Source: Prorocentrum cordatum (Eukaryota > Sar > Dinophyceae > Prorocentrales > Prorocentraceae). From it: 22,500 nucleotides of DNA. The notes beneath the pieces are model-generated. The model was given only the letters and a program-made list of their open reading frames with translations. It was not told the origin of the DNA and ran no database searches. Below are positions 16,046 through 22,500 of the stretch, piece by piece; position 1 is the first letter of the stretch; every line of letters begins with the position of its first letter. The stretch is from positions 1 to 22,500 of the forward strand of contig CAUYUJ010001467.1 in assembly GCA_963575745.1 (NCBI GenBank), written 5' to 3'. A program made the position numbers and the translations under genes.

Positions 16046-16363
16046 CGCCGGGCGCACGAAGGTGGTTGCCGCCGTGCACGGCCCGATGCAGCTGGCCGGG
16101 GACCCCCGCGGGGCGGGGGAGACGTCCACACGCAGGAGGCCGAAGCCGTGGAGAACTCTCGTGCAGCGCGGGCCATGGAACTGATCTACGCCCAAATTCG
16201 GGGGGTGGGTGGGTGGGCATTTTTTCATAACTAGGTGCGCGCGATTGACTTTTTTTCATTGCCTCCAAGCGCCGAAATCGGGTGAAGAGGGGGAGGAAAT
16301 GGAAAATGTCGCTCTCCAGGTGCAAGCTTCGTTCGCTGGGTGAAAAGTTTCGTTCCCTGGGTC
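16046..16363. other. Spacer
   Basis: Mixed sequence with GGGTGGGTGGGTGGG at 16203-16217, which could form a G-quadruplex, and short T runs at 16219-16257. A near-duplicated AAGCTTCGTTCGCTGGGTGA / AAAGTTTCGTTCCCTGGGTC lies at 16324-16363. Confidence 0.5.
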
Positions 16364-16633
16364 GACCCCTCCACGGAGACCTCAAGATCATCTGGGCACT
16401 CGTGCGAGCACTTGCAGCAACCTTTTAACAACCTCGGAGCGGATGCCGGTATAAGGGTTGTGCGCCTCCGTGTGGAGCCTCTTTCCAAAAAAAGCCACGA
16501 CCCCTCCACGGAAACCTCAAGATTATCTGGGCACTCGTGCGAGAACTTGCAGCAACCTTGTAGCAACCTCGGAGCGGATGCTGGTAGAAGGGTTGTGCGC
16601 CTCCGTGCGGGGCCTCTCTCAAACAAGGCCATG
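16364..16633. repeat. 135-bp tandem repeat, two copies
   Basis: Copy 1 at 16364-16498 and copy 2 at 16499-16633 begin GACCCCTCCACGGA and are roughly 85-90 percent identical by eye. The period is exactly 45 codons. The minus strand carries a 207-codon open frame across both (16231-16854), giving repeated ECPD(N/D)LEVSVEGS and RRRTTL(L/I)PASAPRLL peptides with mild substitutions; the plus strand is also open. A protein repeat is possible but not established, since frames that stay open by composition are common in this window. If coding, the minus frame is preferable for its conservative changes. Confidence 0.75.
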
Positions 16634-16930
16634 ATCACAGACCAGGGGAAGCCCAGGCAATCGCCCCCTGCCCTGCGCCCTCCCCTCGATGACGTGGATC
16701 GTGCGCCAGAGGCCGAGGTATGTCCCGCACGAGGCTCCTCTCCCCAACATCTGCCACGCCATGGCGCGGGAAAGGAGGGGATGCACTCAGACATGGGGCA
16801 GGGAGCCAGGACAAGAGGCAATCTGACAGAGGAGAGATGATGAGGGTGCACCAAGACGAGGAGAACCGGTGGCGCCGATCCTCGCTGACGTCCACCACAT
16901 CACGCTGATCCTGCTGCTTCTGCCGCTCCA
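16634..16930. other. Spacer
   Basis: Mixed sequence between the 135-bp repeat and a CT-rich stretch. Open on the minus strand but without clear protein character. Confidence 0.4.
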
Positions 16931-17240
16931 CTTCTCCCCTCTTCCAAAATTGCCTCCTCCACCTCCGCCTCTTCCTCCTCCTCGTCCTCCTCCTCTTCCG
17001 CATCGTCCTCCCTCCTCCTCGTCGCTCCCTCCTCCGTTTCTCCTCCTCGGACCACCCGTTCCTCCCTCCTTCCTCCTCGGGGCGGCCGCAGCCCCGCGGG
17101 GAGTTTTTAAAACTCACTTTGATCGCCCGATTAGAGAACTTTCTCCTCCCTCGTTTCTCCTCTGTCCATTTTTTGTCCTTCCCTTCCTCCTTTCTTCCTT
17201 CCTTCTTTGCATTCTTCATTCTCCTCCTCCCCCCCGAGCA
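16931..17240 (+). repeat. Degenerate CT-rich stretch
   Basis: CCTCCT, TTCC and CTTCCT motifs of uneven density, broken by GCGGCCGCAGCCCCGCGGGG and TTTTTAAAACTCACTTTGAT near 17083-17122. No gene seen. Confidence 0.7.
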
Positions 17241-17242
17241 TG

Positions 17243-17338
17243 CGCGGGAGCGTGTTGGGGGGGGGGGGGCGCGAGGGACGAGCGAGGAGCGCGGGAGCGT
17301 GTTGGGGGGGGAGAGGCGCGAGGGACGAGCGAGGACGC
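17243..17338 (+). repeat. 48-bp tandem duplication with G-runs
   Basis: GCGGGAGCGTGTTGGGG starts at 17243 and again at 17291, followed in both by a run of G and GGCGCGAGGGACGAGCGAGGA. The G-run is longer in the first copy. Confidence 0.9.
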
Positions 17339-17367
17339 GGCAGGGAAGAGGAGGGAAAGACGAGGAG

Positions 17368-17925
17368 GGTGATGATAATGATGGCGGTGGTGGTGATGAT
17401 GATGACGAGCTGAAGATGCTGATGATGATGCTGATGTTGATGTTGATGATGATGATGATGATGATTATGACCGTGATGCTGATGACGATGTCGATGTCGC
17501 TGATGATGGTATTGCTGATGATGATGGTGATGATGGTGATGATGATGGTGATGACGATGTGTATGATGATTGTGATGATGTTGATAATGATGTTGATTCT
17601 TATGATGATGATTATGATGATGATGCCGATGACGATGTTATCGATGCTGAGGATGATGGTGATGATAACGAGCGTCAGGTTGACGCGGATGACGGTAACG
17701 ATCATGATGATGATGCTGATGCTGATGATGCTGATGATGATGGGGATGTTAATGGTGATGATGGTGGTCGTGGTGCTGATGATGACGATGGTGATTATGT
17801 TGATGGTGATCGTGATGCTGCTGCTGCTGATGACGATCGTGGTGATGATGATGACGACGACGACAATGAGCGTGATGATGTTGCTGATGACGGCGACGAC
17901 GACGAGGGGGAGGAGGCGGAGATGG
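17368..17925 (+). repeat. Degenerate (GAT)n tract
   Basis: About 560 bases of GATGAT with GCT, GTT, GAC and CGT variants. It is much less pure than the other triplet tracts, so presumably older. One frame reads as an Asp-rich peptide and others as Met/Leu or His runs; none is credible as a protein. Confidence 0.93.
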
Positions 17926-18029
17926 TATGAAAGGAGAGCCGACGGCGACGACGGCGACCATCCAGCCCTCGGCCGGCCGCCTTCCGGGGAGACCCCTGGG
18001 GGCCTGCGCCAGAGGAACAGACCAAATCA
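17926..18029. other. Short unique spacer
   Basis: Unique GC-rich sequence between the GAT tract and element C1. No feature recognised. Confidence 0.4.
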
Positions 18030-18395
18030 ATAGGCATGATTTCTCGAACATCTGCGTGGATTTCTTGGATCGGCGCTGAACCCCCTCTGAGATCCTCGCG
18101 TCTCAATTTTTCGAGCCCGGCGTTGTTTCCTGGTTTCGGGCCCCAGGGCACTTACATCTAGATCCTGCTCGGGAAACGGAAGAGAAAGATGGAGCCCAGG
18201 CCCTCCAGGATCTTTTCACGCTGTTGCTAGATGTCGATTTTTGTCGCGACGTCGGATCTCAAGGCTCCTCTCTGGCCCTCGGAGCGCGCCAGGGGCGGCG
18301 CCGGGGGCCCCGCGGGGGGGGGGGCACAAGGGCCGATCCAAGAAACCCACGCGACGCTTAGAGAAATCATGTCCATGCCGTGTTCTGTTCTGCGG
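18030..18395. mobile_element. Foldback element C1
   Basis: The left arm (18030-18080: GGCATGATTTCTCGAACATC, then TGGATTTCTTGGATCGGCGC) pairs with the right arm (18330-18380: CCGATCCAAGAAACCCACGC, then TTAGAGAAATCATG). The middle holds GGAGCGCGCCAGGGGCGGCG, shared with C2 and C3. The sequence right of the arm (CATGCCGTGTTCTGTTCTGC) matches the end of the family B copy at 22480-22500. C and B thus share an outer end. About 350 bp, non-coding, and immediately followed by the large pyrimidine tract. Confidence 0.7.
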
Positions 18396-18408
18396 CTCAG
18401 AGGTGCTC

Positions 18409-18440
<32 letters not shown>

Positions 18441-19117
18441 CTCTTCCTCCTTTCCTCCCTCCTCCTCCCTCCTCCTCCTCCTCCTCCCTCCTCCTCCTCC
18501 TCCTCCTCCTCCTCCTCCTCCTCCTCCCCTCCTCTCCTCCTCCATCCTCCTTCCTCCTCCTCCTCCCCTCCTCCTCCTCCTCCTCCTCCTCTCCTCCTCC
18601 CTCCTCCTCCTCCTCCTCCTCCTCCTCCTCCTGCTCCTCCTCTCCCTCCCTCCCTCCCTCCTCTCCCCCCTCCCTCCTCCCTACCTCCCTTCTTCCTCCC
18701 TTCCTTCTTCTCTTCCTTCCTTCCTTCCTTCCCATCCTCCTCCTCCTCCTCCTCCTCCTCCTCCTCCTCCTCCTCATCCCCTCCTCCTGCTCCCTCCTCC
18801 TCCTCCTCCTCCTCCTGTCTCCTCCGCCTCCTCACTCCTCCTCCTCCTCCCCTCCTCCCTCCTCCTAAACTCCCTCCTCCCTCCTCCTCCTCCTCCGCCT
18901 CCTCCTCCTCCTCTCCTCCTCCTCCTCCTCCTCCTCCTCCTCCTCCTCCTCCCTCCCTCCCTCCCTCCCTCCCTCCCGTCCCTCCTCCCTCCCTCCCTCA
19001 CTCCCTCCCTCCCTCCCTCCTCCCTCCCTCCCTCCCTCCCTCCTCCCTCCCTTCCCTCCCTCCTCCCCTCCCTCCCTCCTTCTCCTCCTCTCTCCTCCTC
19101 CTCCTCCTCCTCCTCCG

Positions 19118-19148
<31 letters not shown>

Positions 19149-19233
19149 CTCCTCCTCCTCTCGCCTCCTCCTCCTCCTCCTCCTCCTCCTCCTCCTCCTC
19201 CTCCTCCTCCTCCTCTTTCTCCTCCTCCTCTGA
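18396..19233 (+). repeat. 830-bp polypyrimidine tract
   Basis: CCT/CTC triplets with CCCT and CTTC tetramers, the longest simple tract in the window. Purines are rare (for example CATCC near 18543, GCTCC near 18632, TAAAC near 18865, GTCCTCGTCCTCGTCC at 19120-19147). Frames are Pro/Ser/Leu artefacts. Such a tract is prone to assembly collapse or expansion. Confidence 0.97.
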
Positions 19234-19326
19234 CCCCGACCCCGCCCGAGCGTTCTCCCCGATCCTGGTCGGTCGCCCCGATCCCGCTGGATCGACGGCT
19301 CGGCCGGATGCGCGGCTCCGAGAACT

Positions 19327-19499
19327 TACACGTCGTTCATTTCTAATCGCGTTCGTTTCTCACTGTGCTCGTTTCTAATTGTTCCTGGCCCCCTAGTGGC
19401 CAGGAAAAGGCCCACGATAGAACAAGTAGAAATGAAAGGATCTTGGCCCCCCCCAAAATGAAAGGCCTTTCGAATCATTAAAAAAATGAACCATGTGTA
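19327..19499. mobile_element. Foldback element B2
   Basis: Begins TACACGTCGTTCATTTCTAA and ends in the near inverse (ATGAACCATGTGTA). It shares CTAATTGTTCCTGGCCCCCT, GGCCAGGAA and GGATCTTGGCCCCCC with B1 and B3. The inner hairpin is weaker than in B1 because GTAGAAATGAAAG has diverged. Confidence 0.8.
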
Positions 19500-19522
19500 T
19501 GCCTATGCCGTTTCCTGCTTTT

Positions 19523-19558
19523 CGGTCCGCGGAGGCCTCGGGAGGCCCCCGCGGACCG
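19523..19558. repeat. 17-bp-arm hairpin
   Basis: CGGTCCGCGGAGGCCTC, two bases GG, then the inverse arm with one mismatch. It begins about 23 bp after element B2. Possible transcription-related or cruciform-forming structure; no context decides. Confidence 0.85.
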
Positions 19559-19844
19559 AGAGTGAACGGCTGAACGGGGGACGCGGGGTGGCCAAGCCTG
19601 GGCGCGCAGGCCGCTGCTACGGCCTGGCGTTCAGCGCTCGGGGGACCCCATAGGGCCCGCACCACGGGTCACTCCGGCGAAAGGTCACTTTTGCGTCCCG
19701 GGGACCTCCCCCCAAGACGAGATCTTGATCCTGAGTTGCTTTCGGACAGTGCCCAGGGCCCGTGAAGGCCCCGAGAACCCGAAAGCGGCGAGGAACCTCA
19801 GGACCGGTTTCCCTCAGGACCCGCTGCTGGGGGAGCGGAAAATG
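19559..19844. other. Non-repetitive spacer
   Basis: Mixed GC-rich sequence. No supported gene. Confidence 0.4.
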
Positions 19845-20004
19845 ACACAAGCATAAAAACTCGGAGGCCCACGCGGATTTCTTGGATCCGCGCTGGACCC
19901 CCCTCCCTGGCGCGCGGAGCGCGCCAGGGGCGGCGCCAGGGGGCCCCAGCGCCGATCCGAGAAATCCGCGCGGACCTCCGAGTTATTATGTCTATGTCCT
20001 TGTG
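19845..20004. mobile_element. Foldback element C2
   Basis: The core palindrome 19859-19984 has AACTCGGAGGCCCACGCGG against CCGCGCGGACCTCCGAGTT, then GGATTTCTTGGATCCGCGCTGG against its near inverse. The outer A/T-rich part ACACAAGCATAAA pairs with TTATGTC...CTTGTG. The loop contains GGCGCGCGGAGCGCGCCAGG, itself a hairpin. Confidence 0.85.
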
Positions 20005-20027
20005 CGTTCCCCTAGCCTCCCCATCTG

Positions 20028-20154
20028 GCCATCGCTCGGACGTCCATTCCCTGTGTTTTGTTCGGTTTCGAACGTGTTTCTTTTTCGCCAAATGATCAAG
20101 GATGCTCCTCGATGGTCCTCGCCGAAGGAAAAATGCACACGTCCGAGCGATGCC
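20028..20154. mobile_element. Foldback element A2
   Basis: Intact 127-bp copy: terminal inverted repeats CATCGCTCGGACGT and ACGTCCGAGCGATG, with inside TTTTTCGCCAAATGATCAAGG and CCTCGCCGAAGGAAAAATGC. A 10-bp direct repeat GCCTCCCCAT flanks it (20015-20024 and 20152-20161), overlapping the last three bases. It serves as the empty-site reference for the insertion in A1. Confidence 0.85.
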
Positions 20155-20327
20155 TCCCCATGGCGACGAGCCGCAACGAACCGCATCGGAACCGCGGCCC
20201 CCGCACCGGCGAAGCGAATCTCGCACCAGGTGCAGACCGCAGGCGCCCCCCTGCCCGGTCCGGCTTCTGCCGCCGCGCGGCCCGCGCTCGACCCCTCGAG
20301 AGGCCGCCGGGGGTGGGCCTTCGACTT

Positions 20328-20452
20328 GCCGTCGCTCGGACGTCCAGTTCCCGTGCATTCTTCGGTTTCGTGCGTGTTTTTTTCGCTCGATGGTCCAGGA
20401 GGGTCCTCGAGGGTCCTCGCCGAGGAAAAACTGCACACGTCCGAGCGATGCC
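20328..20452. mobile_element. Foldback element A3
   Basis: A 125-bp copy in the same orientation, 300 bp after A2: left end CGTCGCTCGGACGT, right end ACGTCCGAGCGATG. The centre differs from A2 (GATGGTCCAGGAGGGTCC). Only a 5-6 bp flanking similarity (TCGAC) is seen, so a target duplication is uncertain. Confidence 0.85.
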
Positions 20453-20567
20453 AGGTCGACATCTGGGGCGCGTCGGCGCTGCCAGCCGCGCCGAGGGGGT
20501 ATAGATGCCCAGAGATCCGATGCACCGTTTCCCGATCCTTTTCCGGGGGCCAGCTCTCGTCCTGAGC

Positions 20568-20813
20568 CTAGCTGTTGACGGTCCTGAGGCCCGGCGAGGT
20601 GCGGTGGGCGTCCAGGTACGGGCCGACGGCGAGGAGACGTGATGTCACGGACAGAGTGCCCTTCAGAAAACTTGCGACGACACGCGACGTCGGCAGCATC
20701 AGCAGCAGGATCGGCAGCAGCGGCAGGGTCAGCGGCAAGATCCCCATCGGCATCGGCGGCGGCGGCAGGATCAGCAGTGGCAATAGCAGCATCAGCAGGA
20801 CGGAGCGCAGCGC
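20568..20813 (-). CDS. Possible C-terminal exon, hydrophobic
   Basis: A minus-strand frame ending in TAG at 20568-20570. The last 38 residues are well balanced (RVVASFLKGTLSVTSRLLAV, then GPYLDAHRTSPGLRTVNS). Upstream, LLLMLP and LPLTLPLLPILL form a hydrophobic stretch that coincides with a loose GCA/GAT triplet repeat on the plus strand (20690-20800), so the hydrophobicity may be partly a by-product. ATGs inside this stretch (for example near 20748) are the only starts, and a spliced upstream exon is equally likely. Not recognised. Confidence 0.3.
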   Translation of the reverse strand, partial: ALRSVLLMLLLPLLILPPPPMPMGILPLTLPLLPILLLMLPTSRVVASFLKGTLSVTSRLLAVGPYLDAHRTSPGLRTVNS

Positions 20814-20830
20814 GCGCCGTTTTCGCGCGC

Positions 20831-20857
20831 CATCACGCCCTCCCTAGGCCGACGCTC
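20831..20857 (+). repeat. Left 27-bp direct repeat flanking element G
   Basis: CATCACGCCCTCCCTA(G/A)GCC plus GACGCTC; matches 21021-21047 with one substitution. Confidence 0.85.
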
Positions 20858-21020
20858 TTGGGCGGCGATACATGGAGGGGCGATCAATGAGGGGACAGCG
20901 AGGGCTGCAGAAAAAGGGGCCCAGAGGGAACTTCAGGGTCTGCAGAGGACACCTTTCTCTCCCCCCCCCATCTACCGCCCCCCAATGATTCGCGCTCGAC
21001 GCTCCTGTACTCATACAGGC
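20858..21020. mobile_element. Inverted-repeat element G
   Basis: The left end TTGGGCGGCGATACATGGAG is a near inverse of the right end near 20970-20990 (CCCCCATCTACCGCCCCCCAA). It lies between the 27-bp direct repeats 20831-20857 and 21021-21047. Inside, GGCTGCAGAAAAAGG and GGGTCTGCAGAGGACACC form a weaker second pairing. Non-coding. Confidence 0.55.
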
Positions 21021-21062
21021 CATCACGCCCTCCCTAAGCCGACGCTCCTGTACTCATACAGG
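20998..21062 (+). repeat. 43-bp-spaced duplication with perfect hairpin
   Basis: GACGCTCCTGTACTCATACAGG occurs at 20998-21019 and 21041-21062. Each copy contains CCTGTA-CTCA-TACAGG, a 6-bp stem with a four-base loop. Confidence 0.9.
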
Positions 21063-21270
21063 GAACAAAAATAAAGCGAGACCCCAGCCAGAGTGGCGCC
21101 ACAGAAGTGCACGGCGAGAAGGGCCGCGCTCGGCGAAGGCACAGGGCCTTCCAGAGGGCATCGCCACCCTCAACTCGAATGCTCCCTGACCTTCCGATCG
21201 GGCAGGTGCCCCCCATCGGGGACCCGCCCACCTCGCCCCTCCCCCCAATGGCTCTCTTCCTCGCCCCACC
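21063..21270 (-). other. Spacer, possible short exon on minus strand
   Basis: A minus-strand frame ends GLALFLFPV before a stop near 21054 and reads MPSGRPCAFAERGP upstream. Too short and too weak to call. Confidence 0.2.
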
Positions 21271-21274
21271 CATC

Positions 21275-21317
21275 ATCTGCGCGCCGCGCACTGACGACAG
21301 CCTCAGCGAGCCGCCTC
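21275..21317 (+). repeat. Left long direct repeat flanking element C3
   Basis: ATCTGCGCGCCGCGCACTGA and the following sequence up to GCGAGCCGCCTC match 21519-21568, with three substitutions and a 7-nt insertion in the right copy. Confidence 0.8.
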
Positions 21318-21321
21318 TAGA

Positions 21322-21511
21322 ATGAGAAAAAACTGCACAAACATGAACTTTTGGCGCTGCGTGCGGATTTCTTGGATCTGCGCTGGACCCCCCGCCCTGG
21401 CGCGCGGAGCGCGCCAAGGGCGGCGCCGGAGGCGCCGCTGGGGTCCCCAGCGCGGATCCAAGAGATCCGCGCTGAGCGCCAAATGTGTATGTTTGTGGCG
21501 TTTTTTCTTCT
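21322..21511. mobile_element. Foldback element C3
   Basis: The outer arm GAAAAAACTGCACAAACATG plus TTTTGGCGCT pairs with the inverse of 21475-21511. The inner arm GGATTTCTTGGATCTGCGCTGG pairs with CCAGCGCGGATCCAAGAGATCC. The loop again holds GGCGCGCGGAGCGCGCCAAG and GGCGCCGGAGGCGCC. It is nearly a complete hairpin over 190 bp. GAAAAA(C)TGCACA at its edge also occurs in the right arm of family A. Confidence 0.85.
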
Positions 21512-21518
21512 TCGACAC

Positions 21519-21568
21519 ATCTTCGCGCCGCGCACTGATGACTCATGCCAGCCTCCGCGAGCCGCCTC
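21519..21568 (+). repeat. Right long direct repeat flanking element C3
   Basis: Counterpart of 21275-21317, carrying an extra TCATGCC. Confidence 0.8.
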
Positions 21569-21790
21569 AGCTCCCTGGTCCCCCTTGCCGCTGCCGCGCG
21601 GCCCACTGCTGGACTTCCCCCGGGAGGCCGCGCAGAGGATTGAAATGCAGAGTGCCCTCCGCCCGCTCCAGGTCGGAGACGTAGTCGTAGTAGACGCTGT
21701 GGACGAGGCTCTCGCACTGAACCTCAGAGGCGCAGATCATGGAAAGCTTAACGACTTCTGCCGTACTTCGACTCGTGCTGCAGCGGCCAC
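21567..21790 (-). CDS. Possible exon of unknown protein
   Basis: The minus strand from about 21785 reads STAEVVKLSMICASEVQCES, LVHSVYYDYVSDLERAEGTL, then HFNPLRGLPGEVQQWAARQR, and stops at 21567-21569. Balanced composition with aromatic, acidic and aliphatic residues, and no simple repeat, makes this one of the best coding segments in the window. CCGCTGCAG just upstream (21776-21784) could be an intron acceptor, in which case the upstream 12-bp repeat region would be intronic. An alternative start lies further upstream in the repeat. The product is not recognised. A faintly similar sequence at 20262-20320 may be a diverged fragment of the same segment. Confidence 0.45.
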
Positions 21791-21807
21791 GAGTTGCTCC
21801 AATTTTC

Positions 21808-21912
21808 CCAGGGGTTCTCTGGATTTGCCCGGATTTATCTCGATTCACCTGGATTTGTCAGGCTTTACCTCGCCTCATCTGCATCTACCTGGACTTATCT
21901 GGCTCGATCCCC
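21808..21912 (+). repeat. Degenerate 12-bp minisatellite
   Basis: CTGGATTTATCT-like units (CTGGATTTGCCC, CGGATTTATCT, CTGGATTTGTCA, CTGGACTTATCT) repeated about eight times with drift. Confidence 0.8.
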
Positions 21913-21984
21913 ACAAGAGTCCATTGGCGAAACGTCGACAAGCCCTCAGAGGCGCAGAGAAAACACCGGTATGCACAAACTGTC

Positions 21985-22306
21985 TCCGGCGGCGCAGGGG
22001 GCGCCGCTAGGGGGGGGCCCCTCCGCCGATCCAAGAATGAGGGGCCTGCTTTCCACCACCCCCACCATAAGTCGGAGGGGGGAAGGAGGTGGAGAATGAG
22101 GAGGAGGAGGAGGAGGAGGAGGAGGAGGAGGAGGAGGAGGAGGAGGAGGAGGAGGAGGAGGAGGAGGGGAGAGGAGGAGGAGGAGGAGGAAGGAGGAGGA
22201 GGAGGGGAGGAGACGAGGGGGAGGAGGACCTCCCCCACCTCCAACTTCTGGTGCTGGTGGTGGAAAACAAGCCGATCAAAGAAACCCGCGCGAACAGCAG
22301 AGAAAT
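21985..22306. mobile_element. Element C4 remnant broken by a GGA-tract insertion
   Basis: Loop-like GGCGGCGCAGGGGGCGCCGC and GCCGATCCAAGAA (22025-22037) are followed by a 233-bp GGA-rich block. Then GCCGATCAAAGAA (22271-22283) repeats the junction and the family C right arm continues (ACCCGCGCG...AGAGAAATTACACG) into B3. The left arm is missing. The block is thus bounded by a 13-bp repeat with one mismatch. Confidence 0.6.
22093..22225 (+). repeat. (GGA)n tract
   Basis: GGA triplets, nearly pure at 22096-22168, then GGGGA and GAAGGA variants. Confidence 0.95.
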
Positions 22307-22476
22307 TACACGTCGTTCATTTCTAATCGTGCTTGTTTCTGATTGTGCTCGTTTCTGATTGCTCCTGGCCCCCTGGTAGCCAGGAAGAGGCCCAGGACAG
22401 AACAATTCGAAACGGAAGGATCCTGCCCCCCCAAAAAACAAGGAATTTTCAAATACTTGTACATGGTCAATGTGTA
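22307..22476. mobile_element. Foldback element B3
   Basis: Begins TACACGTCGTTCATTTCTAA directly at the end of the family C right arm. Contains CTCGTTTCTGATTGCTCC, CCTGGCCCCCTGGTAGCCAGG and AGAACAATTCGAAACGG. Similarity to B2 continues past the end (ATGCC(T/C)ATGCCGTTTTCTGC) to the window edge, so the repeating unit is longer than the hairpin. Confidence 0.8.
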
Positions 22477-22500
22477 TGCCCATGCCGTTTTCTGCTCTGC

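Noticed and set aside
16203-16217. G-quadruplex with regulatory role
   Set aside because: The GGGTGGGTGGGTGGG sequence could fold, but no adjacent gene or promoter gives it a function here.
17368-17925. Asp-rich acidic protein
   Set aside because: The tract is a degenerate GAT repeat; other frames give Met/Leu or His runs of equal length.

Overview
The window is GC-rich and almost entirely non-coding. It is packed with trinucleotide and purine/pyrimidine tracts, minisatellites and foldback (inverted-repeat) elements inserted near and into each other. No rRNA, tRNA, CRISPR array, operon or prokaryotic gene order is visible. Gene-like stretches are short, frame-broken and separated by repeats. 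This points to a large, repeat-rich eukaryotic nuclear genome. A dinoflagellate or another GC-rich protist is my best guess, but no marker gene settles it.

Layout. 1-1020: CA repeat, GGA tract, CCT tract. 1175-1311: a small palindrome, then GAATCG repeats and a possible small gene (1705-2067). 2677-4100: CCT tract, then a foldback element (family A) split by a 997-bp block holding a 374-bp tandem duplication. 4745-8150: the most gene-like region, a minus-strand membrane-protein locus with frame changes, hydrophobic segments and three diverged GDDS-containing repeats; at its 5' end a family B element splits one of two copies of an exon-like segment. 8280-8650: duplicated sequence and an AT-rich inverted repeat between 25-bp direct repeats. 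8814-9063: compound GGA-GAC-GGC tract. 9475-9767: 293-bp palindrome. 10.2-10.6 kb: GGA tracts. 11.3-11.7 kb: two short coding-like segments. 11.98-13.88 kb: ATC tract, 101-bp tandem repeat and a higher-order minisatellite. 13876-14745: a 289-codon minus-strand open frame with one hydrophobic helix. 14.8-15.75 kb: GGA tract facing a CCT tract. 16364-16633: 135-bp tandem repeat. 17.37-17.93 kb: GAT tract. 18.03-20.45 kb: foldback elements C1, B2, C2, A2 and A3 around an 830-bp pyrimidine tract. 20.5-22.5 kb: two possible minus-strand exons, elements G, C3 and C4 (C4 broken by a GGA tract), and B3 at the window end.

The main discovery is a set of three recurring foldback families (A, B, C) plus single palindromes (D, E, F, G). 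Several are bounded by imperfect direct repeats of about 10 to 45 bp. One contains a secondary insertion with a perfect 15-bp direct repeat, and one lies inside a coding-like segment whose unbroken copy is next to it. This resembles non-autonomous foldback/MITE elements or introner-like elements. No transposase is visible, so mobility is inferred only from structure.
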